A stretch of DNA of 64,000 nt, taken from positions 1 through 64,000 of the forward strand of contig NZ_JOCQ01000008.1 in assembly GCF_000720725.1 (NCBI RefSeq). The letters run 5' to 3'. This DNA comes from Streptomyces rimosus subsp. rimosus (GTDB taxonomy: Bacteria > Actinomycetota > Actinomycetes > Streptomycetales > Streptomycetaceae). Each line of letters starts with the position of its first letter. Position 1 is the first letter of the stretch. A model generated the notes under the pieces. It saw nothing but the letters and a program-made list of their open reading frames with translations. It was not told the DNA's origin and searched no databases. Shown here piece after piece: positions 24,400-32,621 of this stretch. A program made the translations under genes and the position numbers.

Positions 24400-25860
24400 T
24401 CATGTCGTTGTGCGGGTGGCCGCGCGGGCCGTCGCGACGGCGTCGGCGAGGCGGCCGGGGTCGGTCGTGGGGACGGTGGTCACGGGGGCCGTCCCGTCGC
24501 GGGTGCCCCGTACGGACACCTCGTAGGCGTCGCCGGTGGCCACGACATCGACCCACGCGCCGTGCGGGTGGCCGCAGCGGCGCGCGCAGCCCGACCAGTG
24601 GACGGGCAGCAGCCCGGGGCCGTCCGCGCGGAGCGTGGACACCGCGTCCGCCCGTACATCGGCCAGGGACTTGGCGCAGCCGGGGCGGCCGGTGCAGGCG
24701 CCGAGCCCGTACCAGGGGGAGGCGGGGTCGGTGACCAGGCCGGTCGCGGCCAGTTCGCGCAGCCTGGCATCGGCCGTCTCCGGGGACAGGCCGGGCAGGA
24801 CCACGCCGCGCCAGGGTGTCATACGCAGTTCGCCGGCCCCGTCCCGGGCGGCGGTGGCGGCCAGCGCCCGCAGGTGGGCGCTGGTGAGGCGGCCGAGGGG
24901 CGCGAGGAGGGAGAGGGCGGCGGCCGGAGCGCCGTCGGGGGCGGTGACCAGGCCCGGCCGGGGCGGGGACGGGTGGGTGGAGGGTGGGGGTGTGGCTGTC
25001 GCGTACGGCTCCGGGAGTTGCGTACGCAGGTGTACGCGGACGGTCGCGGCCTCGTAACCCGGCGGCAGCTCCCGTACGCGCCACGAGCCGTTGCCTGCTT
25101 CCTGGGCGACGGTGAGGAACGCTTCGGCGGCGGCGAGGGCCACGCGTGGCGCGTCGCGGCCGGGCAGCCGCAGCGCCTCCGTGTCGTCGCCGATGCGCAG
25201 CAGCGCCGTACCGCCCAACTCTGCGATCAACGTCACATCGCCGCCGAGCGCGGCCACGTCGCCGCGGCCGTCGTCCAGCGCGAAGAGGAAGCGGCCGGAG
25301 AGGGCGGGGGCGGTGTCGCTCGCGCACAGGAGGCGGTCGAGTTCGCGGGCCCAGTCCTGGACGGACGCGCCGCCGTCGGCGCCCTGGCCGTCCAGTCCGG
25401 CGAGCGGCGAGGCGACGATGTTGCGGACGCGTTCGTGCTGGTCGGAGGGGAGGAGGCCGGCGGTGCGCAGGAGGTCGGCGAGGGGCGCGGCGCTGCCGTC
25501 GCCGAGGCCGCGCAGCTCCGCGTTGCCGCGGGAGGTGAGGGAGAGGTGGCCGTCGCCGAGACGGTCCGCCGCGTCGGCCAGGGCGCGGGCCTGATCAGGC
25601 GTCAGGAGGCCTGCGGGCAGGCGGAGTCGGGCCAGGAATCCGTCCGCTGCTTCGTGCAGGCGCAGCGCCCCGGGGCAGGCGTCGCCACGGTCCCGTACGA
25701 CGGCTTCGCCACGGTCCCGTACGACGGCATCGCCGCGCTCCCGTACGTCCCGTACGCGGGGGTCGCGGCCGCCCCCTGCGCAGGCGTCACCGCCATCCCG
25801 TACGAGGGATTCGTCCCGGTGTGGGGGTATCGCGGGGGTGGGCGGCATGGCGGCGAGCAT
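24400..25860 (-). CDS. cobG: Precorrin-3B synthase (oxygen-dependent), with repeat-expanded N-terminus
   Basis: A 486-aa sulfite/nitrite-reductase-like enzyme that hydroxylates precorrin-3A with O2. The first half has DGFLARLRLPAGLLTP and LSLTSRGNAELRGL. The 4Fe-4S/siroheme-type Cys pairs are CTGRPGCAKS and HWSGCARRCGHP near the C-terminus. Residues ~15-60 are unusual: Arg/Asp/Gly/Val-rich octapeptide repeats of RDRGDAVV type from a 24-bp DNA repeat, not part of the catalytic fold. ATG 25860 is used; no strong ribosome binding site separates it from ATG 25848. Its start is divergent from the cobN riboswitch. CobG means the aerobic corrin route operates. Confidence 0.9.
   Translation of the reverse strand: MLAAMPPTPAIPPHRDESLVRDGGDACAGGGRDPRVRDVRERGDAVVRDRGEAVVRDRGDACPGALRLHEAADGFLARLRLPAGLLTPDQARALADAADRLGDGHLSLTSRGNAELRGLGDGSAAPLADLLRTAGLLPSDQHERVRNIVASPLAGLDGQGADGGASVQDWARELDRLLCASDTAPALSGRFLFALDDGRGDVAALGGDVTLIAELGGTALLRIGDDTEALRLPGRDAPRVALAAAEAFLTVAQEAGNGSWRVRELPPGYEAATVRVHLRTQLPEPYATATPPPSTHPSPPRPGLVTAPDGAPAAALSLLAPLGRLTSAHLRALAATAARDGAGELRMTPWRGVVLPGLSPETADARLRELAATGLVTDPASPWYGLGACTGRPGCAKSLADVRADAVSTLRADGPGLLPVHWSGCARRCGHPHGAWVDVVATGDAYEVSVRGTRDGTAPVTTVPTTDPGRLADAVATARAATRTTT
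25681..25752 (-). repeat. 24-bp tandem repeat at the cobG 5' end
   Basis: Two near-exact copies (23 of 24 bases identical) at 25681-25704 and 25705-25728, unit tcgccacggtcccgtacg plus acggc, are followed by a degenerate third copy. Each unit encodes eight residues (RDRGEAVV-like) of the CobG N-terminal extension. The in-frame 24-bp period allows copy-number change without frameshift. Confidence 0.75.
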
Positions 25861-25911
25861 ACCGACGATGGCTCGGGCGGTCCCCCGACCAGTCGCCTGC
25901 GGCAGCCCTTA

Positions 25912-26052
25912 CTATGCAGGTCGGTGGGTCAGCTGGCCCACCGGACGCCAGCGACGGCGCCAAGGGAGGAAGCCCGGTGGAAATCCGGCGCGGTCCCGCC
26001 ACTGTGAGCCCGGCCACCGCCGGGCGAGCCAGGAACTCCCGCCGTCCGTGAA
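25912..26052 (+). ncRNA. Cobalamin (AdoCbl) riboswitch upstream of cobN
   Basis: Conserved elements in order: a 5' stem region (ggtcggtgggtc..cagctggcccacc); then agcccggtggaaatccgg and cgcggtcccgccactgtga, the highly conserved core; then the B12 box gagccaggaactcccgcc at about 26026-26043. The ATG of cobN follows 50 bases later. A gaggaagg stretch at 26075-26082 lies between aptamer and ATG and may be part of the expression platform or the ribosome binding site. Cobalamin should shut off cobN expression. The exact aptamer ends are approximate. Confidence 0.92.
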
Positions 26053-26094
26053 CACCGCCCGGGGCGCGGACCCCGAGGAAGGCCAGACGCCGCC

Positions 26095-29000
26095 ATGATC
26101 CTGCTGCTGTCGACGTCCGACACCGACCTGCTCAGCGCACGCGCGGCCGCCGGTCCCGTGCCGTACCGGCTCGCCAACCCCGCCCGCCTCGACCTGGCCG
26201 AGCTGCCCGGCCTCCTGGACGGCGCCGACCTGGTCGTCGTCCGGCTCCTGGGCGGCCTGCGGGCCTGGCAGGAGGGCCTGGACCAGCTCCTCGCCGCCGA
26301 CCAGACCCGCCCCGTCGTGGTGCTCACCGGCGAACAGGCCCCGGACGCGCAGCTCATGGAGGCGTCCACCGTCCCCATCGGCATCGCGGCCGAGGCGCAC
26401 GCCTACCTGGCGCACGGCGGCCCCGCCAACCTGGAGCAGCTCGCCCGCTTCCTGTCCGACACCGTGCTGCTGACCGGCCACGGCTTCGAGCCGCCCGCCG
26501 CCGCGCCGTCCTGGGGCCACCTGGAGCGCTCGAAGCACCTGGCGGCCGAGGCGCGTACCGGCGGCGAGGTCGTGGCCCGTACGGACGACACGGGCGCCGC
26601 GACCGGCCCGCTGGTCGCGGTGCTCTACTACCGCGCCCACCACATGAGCGGCAACACCGGCTTCGTGGAGTCGCTGTGCGAGCGGATCGAGGAGGCCGGC
26701 GGCCGCCCGATGCCGCTGTTCGTGGCCTCGCTGCGGGCGCCCGAGCCGGAGCTGATCGAGGAGCTGCGGGCCGCCGACGCCATCGTGACGACCGTGCTGG
26801 CGGCGGGCGGCACCAAGCCCGCCGAGGCGTCGGCCGGCGGTGACGACGAGGCGTGGGACGCGGGCGCGCTGGCCGCGCTGGACGTGCCGATCCTCCAGGC
26901 CCTGTGCCTGACCGGGCCGCGCAGCGCCTGGGAGGAGAACGACGAGGGCCTGTCGCCGCTGGACGCCGCCAGCCAGATCGCGGTGCCCGAGTTCGACGGC
27001 CGGCTGATCACCGTCCCGTTCTCCTTCAAGGAGACCGACGAGGACGGCCTGCCGGTGTACGTCGCCGACCCCGAGCGCGCCGCCCGCGTTGCCGGCATCG
27101 CCGTACGCCACGCCCGGCTGCGCCACATCGCGCCCGCCGACAAGCGTCTGGCGCTGGTGCTGTCCGCGTACCCGACCAAGCACTCGCGGATCGGCAACGC
27201 GGTCGGTCTGGACACTCCGGCGAGTGCCGTCGCCCTGCTGCGCCGCCTCCGCGAGGAGGGTTACGACTACGGGGACGAGCCCGTGCCCGGGCTGGAGTCC
27301 GGTGATGGCGACGAGCTGATCTACGCGCTGATCGAGGCGGGCGGCCACGACCAGGAGTGGCTGACCGAGGAGCAGCTGGCCCGCAACCCGGTCCGTATCC
27401 CCGCCGCCGACTACAAGCGCTGGTACAGCACGCTGCCGCAGGAGCTGCGCGAGCAGGTCGAGGAGCACTGGGGCCCGCCGCCCGGCGAGATGTTCGTGGA
27501 CCGGAGCAAGAACCCGGACGGCGACATCGTGCTGGCGGCCCTGCGCCGCGGCAATCTGCTCATTCTCATTCAGCCGCCACGCGGCTTCGGCGAGAACCCG
27601 ATCGCGATCTATCACGACCCCGATCTGCCGCCGTCGCACCACTACCTGGCCGCCTACCGCTGGATCGCCGCCTCCCGGGAGGACGGCGGTTTCGGTGCCG
27701 ACGCCATGGTGCACCTCGGCAAGCACGGCAATCTGGAGTGGCTGCCCGGCAAGAACGCCGGCCTGTCCGCCGCCTGCGGCCCGGACGCGGCCCTCGGCGA
27801 CCTGCCGCTGATCTACCCGTTCCTGGTCAACGACCCGGGCGAGGGCACCCAGGCCAAGCGCCGGGTGCACGCTACGCTGGTCGACCACCTCGTACCGCCG
27901 ATGGCCCGCGCCGAGTCGTACGGCGACATCGCGCGCCTGGAGCAGCTGCTGGACGAATACGCGGCGATCTCCGCCATGGACCCGGCCAAGCTGCCCGCCA
28001 TCCGCGCCCAGATCTGGACACTGATCCAGGCCGCCAAGCTGCACCACGACCTCGGCCTGGAGGAGCGCCCGGACGACGAGGGCTTCGACGACTTCCTGCT
28101 GCACGTCGACGGCTGGCTGTGCGAGGTCAAGGACGCGCAGATCCGCGACGGTCTGCACGTCCTCGGCGGCGCCCCGGAGGGCGAGGCGCGTGTCAACCTC
28201 GTGCTCGCCATCCTGCGCGCCCGGCAGATCTGGGGCGGTACGTCCTCGCTGCCCGGCCTGCGCGAGGCGCTGGGCCTGGACGAGTCGGCGGCTACCCGTA
28301 CGACCGCCGACGAGGTCGAGGAGCGCGCCCGCGGCCTGGTGCAGGCCATGGACGACGCGGGCTGGGACCTGGCCGCCGTCGAGCGGGTCACTGCCGGGCT
28401 GCCGGAGGAGCAGCGCGAGCCGGTGGCGGCGATCCTCGCCTTCGCCGCGCGCGAGGTCGTGCCGCGCCTGGCCGCCACCACCGACGAGATCGACCACGCC
28501 GTGCACGCGCTGGCCGGCGGCTTCGTCCCGGCGGGCCCGTCCGGATCGCCGCTGCGCGGCCTGGTCAACGTGCTGCCGACCGGCCGTAACTTCTACTCCG
28601 TCGACCCCAAGGCCGTACCCAGCAAGCTCGCCTGGGAGACCGGGCAGGCGCTCGCCGACTCGCTCCTGGAGCGCTACCGCACCGACCACGGCGACTGGCC
28701 GACCTCGGTGGGCCTGTCCTTGTGGGGGACGAGCGCCATGCGCACGTCGGGTGACGACGTGGCCGAGGCGATGGCCCTGCTCGGCATCCGGCCCGTCTGG
28801 GACGACGCCTCGCGCCGCGTGACCGGTCTGGAGCCGATCCCCGCCGAGGAGCTGGGCCGTCCGCGCATCGATGTGACGCTGCGCATCTCCGGCTTCTTCC
28901 GCGACGCGTTCCCGCACGTCATCGGCCTGCTGGACGACGCGGTACGGCTCGCCGCGTCCCTGGACGAGCCCGCCGACGCCAACTTCGTCCGCGCCCACGC

Positions 29001-29766
29001 CCAGGCCGACCTGGCCGCGCACGGCGACGAGCGGCGCGCCACCACCCGTATCTTCGGCTCCCGCCCGGGGACGTACGGCGCGGGCCTGCTCCAGCTGATC
29101 GACTCCCGCGACTGGCGCACCGACGCGGACCTCGCCGAGGTCTACACGGTGTGGGGCGGTTACGCGTACGGGCGCGGCCTGGAGGGCTGCCCGGCGCGCG
29201 AGGAGATGGAGACCGCGTACAAGCGGATCGCGGTGGCGGCGAAGAACACCGACACCCGCGAGCACGACATCGCCGACTCGGACGACTACTTCCAGTACCA
29301 CGGCGGCATGGTCGCGACCGTCCGCGCGCTCAAGGGCAGCGCGCCCGAGGCGTACATCGGCGACTCGACCCGCCCCGAGACGGTCCGCACCCGCACGCTG
29401 GTCGAGGAGACCTCCCGCGTCTTCCGCGCCCGCGTGGTCAACCCGCGCTGGATCGAGGCGATGCGCCGCCACGGCTACAAGGGCGCCTTCGAACTCGCCG
29501 CGACGGTCGACTACCTGTTCGGGTACGACGCCACGACCGGCGTCGTCGCGGACTGGATGTACGACAAGCTGGCGCAGACGTACGTCCTCGACCCCGAGAA
29601 CCGCGCCTTCCTCCAGGAGGCCAACCCCTGGGCCCTGCACGGCATCGCGGAACGCCTCCTGGAGGCGGAGTCGCGCGGCATGTGGGCCGAGCCGGACAAG
29701 GAGACGCTGGCGGCGCTCCGGGAGGCGTTCCTGGAGACCGAGGGCGACCTGGAGGACAAGGGCTGA
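26095..29766 (+). CDS. cobN: Cobaltochelatase large subunit
   Basis: A 1223-aa CobN/BchH-family protein, the porphyrin-binding subunit that inserts cobalt into hydrogenobyrinate a,c-diamide with ATP-driven partner subunits. Characteristic stretches: YYRAHHMSGNTGFVESLC, LVLSAYPTKHSRIGNAVGLD, AMVHLGKHGNLEWLPGKN, VNVLPTGRNFYSVDP, DVTLRISGFFRDAFPHVI, DYFQYHGGMVATVRAL. The length is standard. It is preceded by a cobalamin riboswitch and followed by a strong terminator, so it is transcribed alone. The ChlI/ChlD-like ATPase partners and amidases (cobB, cobQ) are not in this window. Confidence 0.96.
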   Translation: MILLLSTSDTDLLSARAAAGPVPYRLANPARLDLAELPGLLDGADLVVVRLLGGLRAWQEGLDQLLAADQTRPVVVLTGEQAPDAQLMEASTVPIGIAAEAHAYLAHGGPANLEQLARFLSDTVLLTGHGFEPPAAAPSWGHLERSKHLAAEARTGGEVVARTDDTGAATGPLVAVLYYRAHHMSGNTGFVESLCERIEEAGGRPMPLFVASLRAPEPELIEELRAADAIVTTVLAAGGTKPAEASAGGDDEAWDAGALAALDVPILQALCLTGPRSAWEENDEGLSPLDAASQIAVPEFDGRLITVPFSFKETDEDGLPVYVADPERAARVAGIAVRHARLRHIAPADKRLALVLSAYPTKHSRIGNAVGLDTPASAVALLRRLREEGYDYGDEPVPGLESGDGDELIYALIEAGGHDQEWLTEEQLARNPVRIPAADYKRWYSTLPQELREQVEEHWGPPPGEMFVDRSKNPDGDIVLAALRRGNLLILIQPPRGFGENPIAIYHDPDLPPSHHYLAAYRWIAASREDGGFGADAMVHLGKHGNLEWLPGKNAGLSAACGPDAALGDLPLIYPFLVNDPGEGTQAKRRVHATLVDHLVPPMARAESYGDIARLEQLLDEYAAISAMDPAKLPAIRAQIWTLIQAAKLHHDLGLEERPDDEGFDDFLLHVDGWLCEVKDAQIRDGLHVLGGAPEGEARVNLVLAILRARQIWGGTSSLPGLREALGLDESAATRTTADEVEERARGLVQAMDDAGWDLAAVERVTAGLPEEQREPVAAILAFAAREVVPRLAATTDEIDHAVHALAGGFVPAGPSGSPLRGLVNVLPTGRNFYSVDPKAVPSKLAWETGQALADSLLERYRTDHGDWPTSVGLSLWGTSAMRTSGDDVAEAMALLGIRPVWDDASRRVTGLEPIPAEELGRPRIDVTLRISGFFRDAFPHVIGLLDDAVRLAASLDEPADANFVRAHAQADLAAHGDERRATTRIFGSRPGTYGAGLLQLIDSRDWRTDADLAEVYTVWGGYAYGRGLEGCPAREEMETAYKRIAVAAKNTDTREHDIADSDDYFQYHGGMVATVRALKGSAPEAYIGDSTRPETVRTRTLVEETSRVFRARVVNPRWIEAMRRHGYKGAFELAATVDYLFGYDATTGVVADWMYDKLAQTYVLDPENRAFLQEANPWALHGIAERLLEAESRGMWAEPDKETLAALREAFLETEGDLEDKG

Positions 29767-29790
29767 CGCCCGGAGACCCCGGAGACACCG

Positions 29791-29829
29791 AGGAGCGCCG
29801 GACGGGCTAAGTGCCCGTCCGGCGCTCCT
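29791..29829. terminator. Strong bidirectional terminator (17-bp perfect stem)
   Basis: aggagcgccggacgggc, loop taagt, gcccgtccggcgctcct: a perfect 17-bp stem between the convergent ends of cobN and the LCP gene. It can serve both transcripts. On the plus strand it is followed by tgcggttcttg. Confidence 0.9.
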
Positions 29830-29862
29830 TGCGGTTCTTGCGAGTCGTACGAGGTGGCCGGG

Positions 29863-31434
29863 TCAGCCGGTCGTGGTGAAGCCCTCGCCCACCGTCAGCG
29901 TCACCACGTCCGTCGCCGCTGCCGCCGTGTCCGCCGACTTCTCCGTCTTCACGCCCGCCAGCCGGGCGGACAGCACCTTCGCCTGTGCCTCCATCGACGC
30001 GGGGTAGGTGATGGCGGTCTCCTTGGCGCCGGGGGCCGCGTTGCCGGTGGAGACCACCGAGAAGCCCATCTTGCGCAGGTCGGCCGCCGCGCCCGCCGCG
30101 TAGCCGGGCGTGCCGGTGCCGTTGAGGACCCGTACCTTCACCGAGCGCGCGGTGACCAGCTTCTTGGCCTCGGAGGCCAGCTTGTCCTTGCTGACCTCCT
30201 TGTCGTGCGCCAGGTCGCTGAAGAGGTCGCCGGCCTGCGGGTACTGCCAGATGACGTTCGCCTTGTCGGTGGGCACGTCCGCTTCGCGCGGGTAGTTCGG
30301 CACGGTCAGGAAGGTGAGCCGGTTGCTGGGGATGTCCTTGACCGTGGAGGCCAGTTCGGACAGCGGCTTGACGCCCGCCAGCTCCTCGTCGGTGGTGAGC
30401 GACTTGGTGGCCGAGTCCAGGAAGTCGTACAGCGCGCCGGGGCTGGTCAGCTTGGACTGCGCCTTCTCGCCGAGCGCCTTCATGAACTCCTGCTGGCGGC
30501 CGATGCGGCCGAGGTCGGAGCCATCGCCGACGCTGTAGCGGGTACGGACGTAGCCGAGCGCCTTCTCGTCGCTGACCTCCTGGCAGCCCGCCTCCATGTC
30601 GAGGTGCGCCTTCTTGTCGTGGATCGCGGTCTTCGGGCAGACCTTTATGCCGCCCAGGGCGTTGACCATGCCCTTGAAGCCCTGGAAGTCGACCGAGACG
30701 AAGTGGTCGATGCGCAGTCCGGTGTTCTTCTCGACGGTCTTGATCGTGCAGGCCGCCGCGTTGGCCACATCGCCGCTCTCGCCGCCGATGGTGAACGCTT
30801 CGTTGATCTTGAAGTGGTGGGGCTTGGACGTGTGGCCCTTGCCGCTGTCGCAGGCCGGGATGGACACCCAGGAGTCGCGCGGGAAGGAGACCGCGGTGGC
30901 CCACTCGCGGTTGGCGGCGATGTGCAGCACCATCAGCGTGTCCGACTGCATGGTGTCCAGGTTCTTGCCGTACTTGGCGTTGGCGCCCGCGCGGCTGTCC
31001 GAGCCGACGACCAGGATGTTCTTGGAGCCGGGGCTGAGGTTGGCGGGGCGGTCGCCGCCGAGGCGGCTGCCGACGTCCGCGCCGTGGATGTTGCCGTCCA
31101 GCTTGAAGTAGATCCAGCCGCCGACGCCGGCCGTGATCAGCAGCAACACGCCGAGGACGCCGCCGGTCCAGGCGAGGATGCGGCCGCGCCGGGTCATCCG
31201 GGCCTTGGGGCGGCGGCCGCGGCCGGGGCCCGCGGCGCGGCGTGAGCCGCCGGTGCCGGAGCCGGAGCTCTGCCGGCCGGCCCGGCGGGAACGGGGGCCG
31301 GGGACGCCGGGGCCGTCGGGGCCGCGGGAGTCCGCGCCGGGGCCGGAGCGGCCGCTGCGGCCCGTGGGGCCGGAGGTGACGGTGCCGTTCTGGCCGGAGG
31401 TCGCGCCCCGCCGGGGCCGGTTCCTGTCTTGCAC
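29863..31434 (-). CDS. LytR-CpsA-Psr (LCP) family cell-wall glycopolymer ligase
   Basis: A 523-aa membrane protein. An ~80-residue Gly/Arg/Pro-rich cytoplasmic region is followed by one membrane segment near residues 85-108 and the extracellular LCP domain: NILVVGSDSRAG, MQSDTLMVLHI, AVSFPRDSWVSIP, HFVSVDFQGF, KALGYVRTRYS and DLGRIGRQQEFM, including the conserved Arg residues that bind polyprenyl phosphate. A C-terminal LytR_C domain (VKVRVLNGTGTPGYA) follows. LCP proteins attach teichoic-acid-like or other glycopolymers to peptidoglycan. GTG 31434 is chosen for its AGAAGGA site. It lies 22 bp after the 84-aa gene, which has a BlaI-like operator upstream. Confidence 0.9.
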   Translation of the reverse strand: MQDRNRPRRGATSGQNGTVTSGPTGRSGRSGPGADSRGPDGPGVPGPRSRRAGRQSSGSGTGGSRRAAGPGRGRRPKARMTRRGRILAWTGGVLGVLLLITAGVGGWIYFKLDGNIHGADVGSRLGGDRPANLSPGSKNILVVGSDSRAGANAKYGKNLDTMQSDTLMVLHIAANREWATAVSFPRDSWVSIPACDSGKGHTSKPHHFKINEAFTIGGESGDVANAAACTIKTVEKNTGLRIDHFVSVDFQGFKGMVNALGGIKVCPKTAIHDKKAHLDMEAGCQEVSDEKALGYVRTRYSVGDGSDLGRIGRQQEFMKALGEKAQSKLTSPGALYDFLDSATKSLTTDEELAGVKPLSELASTVKDIPSNRLTFLTVPNYPREADVPTDKANVIWQYPQAGDLFSDLAHDKEVSKDKLASEAKKLVTARSVKVRVLNGTGTPGYAAGAAADLRKMGFSVVSTGNAAPGAKETAITYPASMEAQAKVLSARLAGVKTEKSADTAAAATDVVTLTVGEGFTTTG

Positions 31435-31456
31435 GCCTATTGGTCCTTCTGGTGCG

Positions 31457-31711
31457 TCAGATGCCCGCGCTCGGCAGGACGAGCATGCGGTCGGGGTCGT
31501 ACGGAAACCACTGCGGGCAACTGCCGCTGCTGCCGCGCATCGTACGCAACCTGCACCACAGTTCGCCTGCCCCGTCCCGCCACCAGGCGCTGATCCGGCC
31601 CAATTCCCACCCGCCGTCGGGATGTTGCAGCTCCACCGGCTGGTAGACCCACCGCACCTCCGCCTCCGGGGGCGGCCCGTCCTGCTGTGGGGGTCCGTGC
31701 CTCGTCGCCAT
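31457..31711 (-). CDS. 84-aa conserved hypothetical protein
   Basis: A small soluble protein with VRWVYQPVELQHPDGGWELG and RISAWWRDGAGELWCRLR, then CPQWFPYDPDRMLVL. The Trp-rich beta pattern resembles short conserved Streptomyces hypotheticals; no function is known to me. ATG 31711 has an excellent GGAGGGGGAG site. It lies immediately upstream of the LCP gene and downstream of a CTACA/TGTAG palindrome (31765-31782), so both are probably co-transcribed under BlaI control. Confidence 0.75.
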   Translation of the reverse strand: MATRHGPPQQDGPPPEAEVRWVYQPVELQHPDGGWELGRISAWWRDGAGELWCRLRTMRGSSGSCPQWFPYDPDRMLVLPSAGI

Positions 31712-31764
31712 CTCCCCCTCCCGCCGGACCGGTTGCGCGTGTTCTGGCGCACTCTACAGCCAAC

Positions 31765-31782
31765 TTCTACAACGCTGTAGAA
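31765..31782. promoter_or_regulatory. BlaI-type operator 1 (TTCTACA-acgc-TGTAGAA)
   Basis: A perfect 7-bp inverted repeat with a 4-base spacer, 54-71 bp upstream of the 84-aa gene. It has the same core (CTACA, N4, TGTAG) as the sites at 34127 and 35302. An extra half-site ctctacagc lies at 31752-31760. Confidence 0.75.
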
Positions 31783-31835
31783 ACTCGACGGTGTGGGGCG
31801 GATCACATCGTAAGGGAGGCGCCCGGGGCGGGCGG

Positions 31836-32534
31836 TCACGGGGTGGGGAAGACGGCCGGGGCGCGCACCTGCGTACCTGCCAGGCCGTCACCTTTCCTCC
31901 AGCCGGGGTCGTATGCACAGGGCCCGGCGTAGCCGCCGCTGAGGCGCTGATCGTTCTCGTACCAGGTCACCGACTGCCGTACGACCCCGTCGTCCGACGT
32001 CTCCTCGTCGCGCTCCGCGCGCACCTCCCACTCGTCGTTGACGGTCTTTCCGTAATCCCTGATGCGCCAGCCGGTGTCCTTCAGGTGGTCCCGCAGCCGC
32101 TTCAGCGCCGGGAGGGCCACCTTGGCGGGCACCTGGTCGAGTTCCCATGCGTGGCTGAGGCTGTAGGCGCCGTCCACGGAGTGGTCCTTGACGCTCTCCC
32201 AGCCGCCCGGATAGCAGAAGCCGGAGGTCAGCGTGTTCACCGTGCGTCCTCCCGTCCCGGTGCGCTGCTCGCCCCTCGGTATCCGGCGGCGCAGCCCCAT
32301 CGCCCGGTAGGCGTCCTCGGACGTGCTGACGACCTGTTCGGCCATCTTCTCGGGCGTCACCTTGGCGTAGTCCTCGGGCACCGCCGACTCGACCATGATG
32401 ACGAGGACCACGCCCAGGACGAGGAGGACCGGGAGCGCCGCCAGGAAACCGCAGCCGAGGGCGGCCGACTTCAGGGCGGGACGGCTCTGAGGCCCTTCGG
32501 CGGGTTCGGCGCGCTGCTCTTCCACGGTTGTCAC
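31836..32534 (-). CDS. Single-pass membrane protein of unknown function
   Basis: A 232-aa protein with a short cytoplasmic Glu/Ala-rich start, one membrane segment at about residues 29-50 (GFLAALPVLLVLGVVLVIMV), and an extracellular domain with CYPGGWESV, DTGWRIRDYGK, VTWYENDQRLSGGYAGPCAYDPGW. Two Cys residues could form a disulfide. Similar anchored domains are widespread in Streptomyces, but I know of no assigned role. It stands alone between the M56 gene and the 84-aa gene. Confidence 0.75.
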   Translation of the reverse strand: MTTVEEQRAEPAEGPQSRPALKSAALGCGFLAALPVLLVLGVVLVIMVESAVPEDYAKVTPEKMAEQVVSTSEDAYRAMGLRRRIPRGEQRTGTGGRTVNTLTSGFCYPGGWESVKDHSVDGAYSLSHAWELDQVPAKVALPALKRLRDHLKDTGWRIRDYGKTVNDEWEVRAERDEETSDDGVVRQSVTWYENDQRLSGGYAGPCAYDPGWRKGDGLAGTQVRAPAVFPTP

Positions 32535-32621
32535 AACCGCAGGCTACGGACGCGGCGGACCCGCCACCTGAGCACAAACCCCCAGGTCCCGGGCGTGCGC
32601 GTACTCAGAGCGGGAACGCCC

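Noticed and set aside
25912..29640. 1242-codon minus-strand frame opposite cobN
   Set aside because: CobN motifs are intact on the plus strand and a riboswitch points the same way; the antisense frame is compositional.
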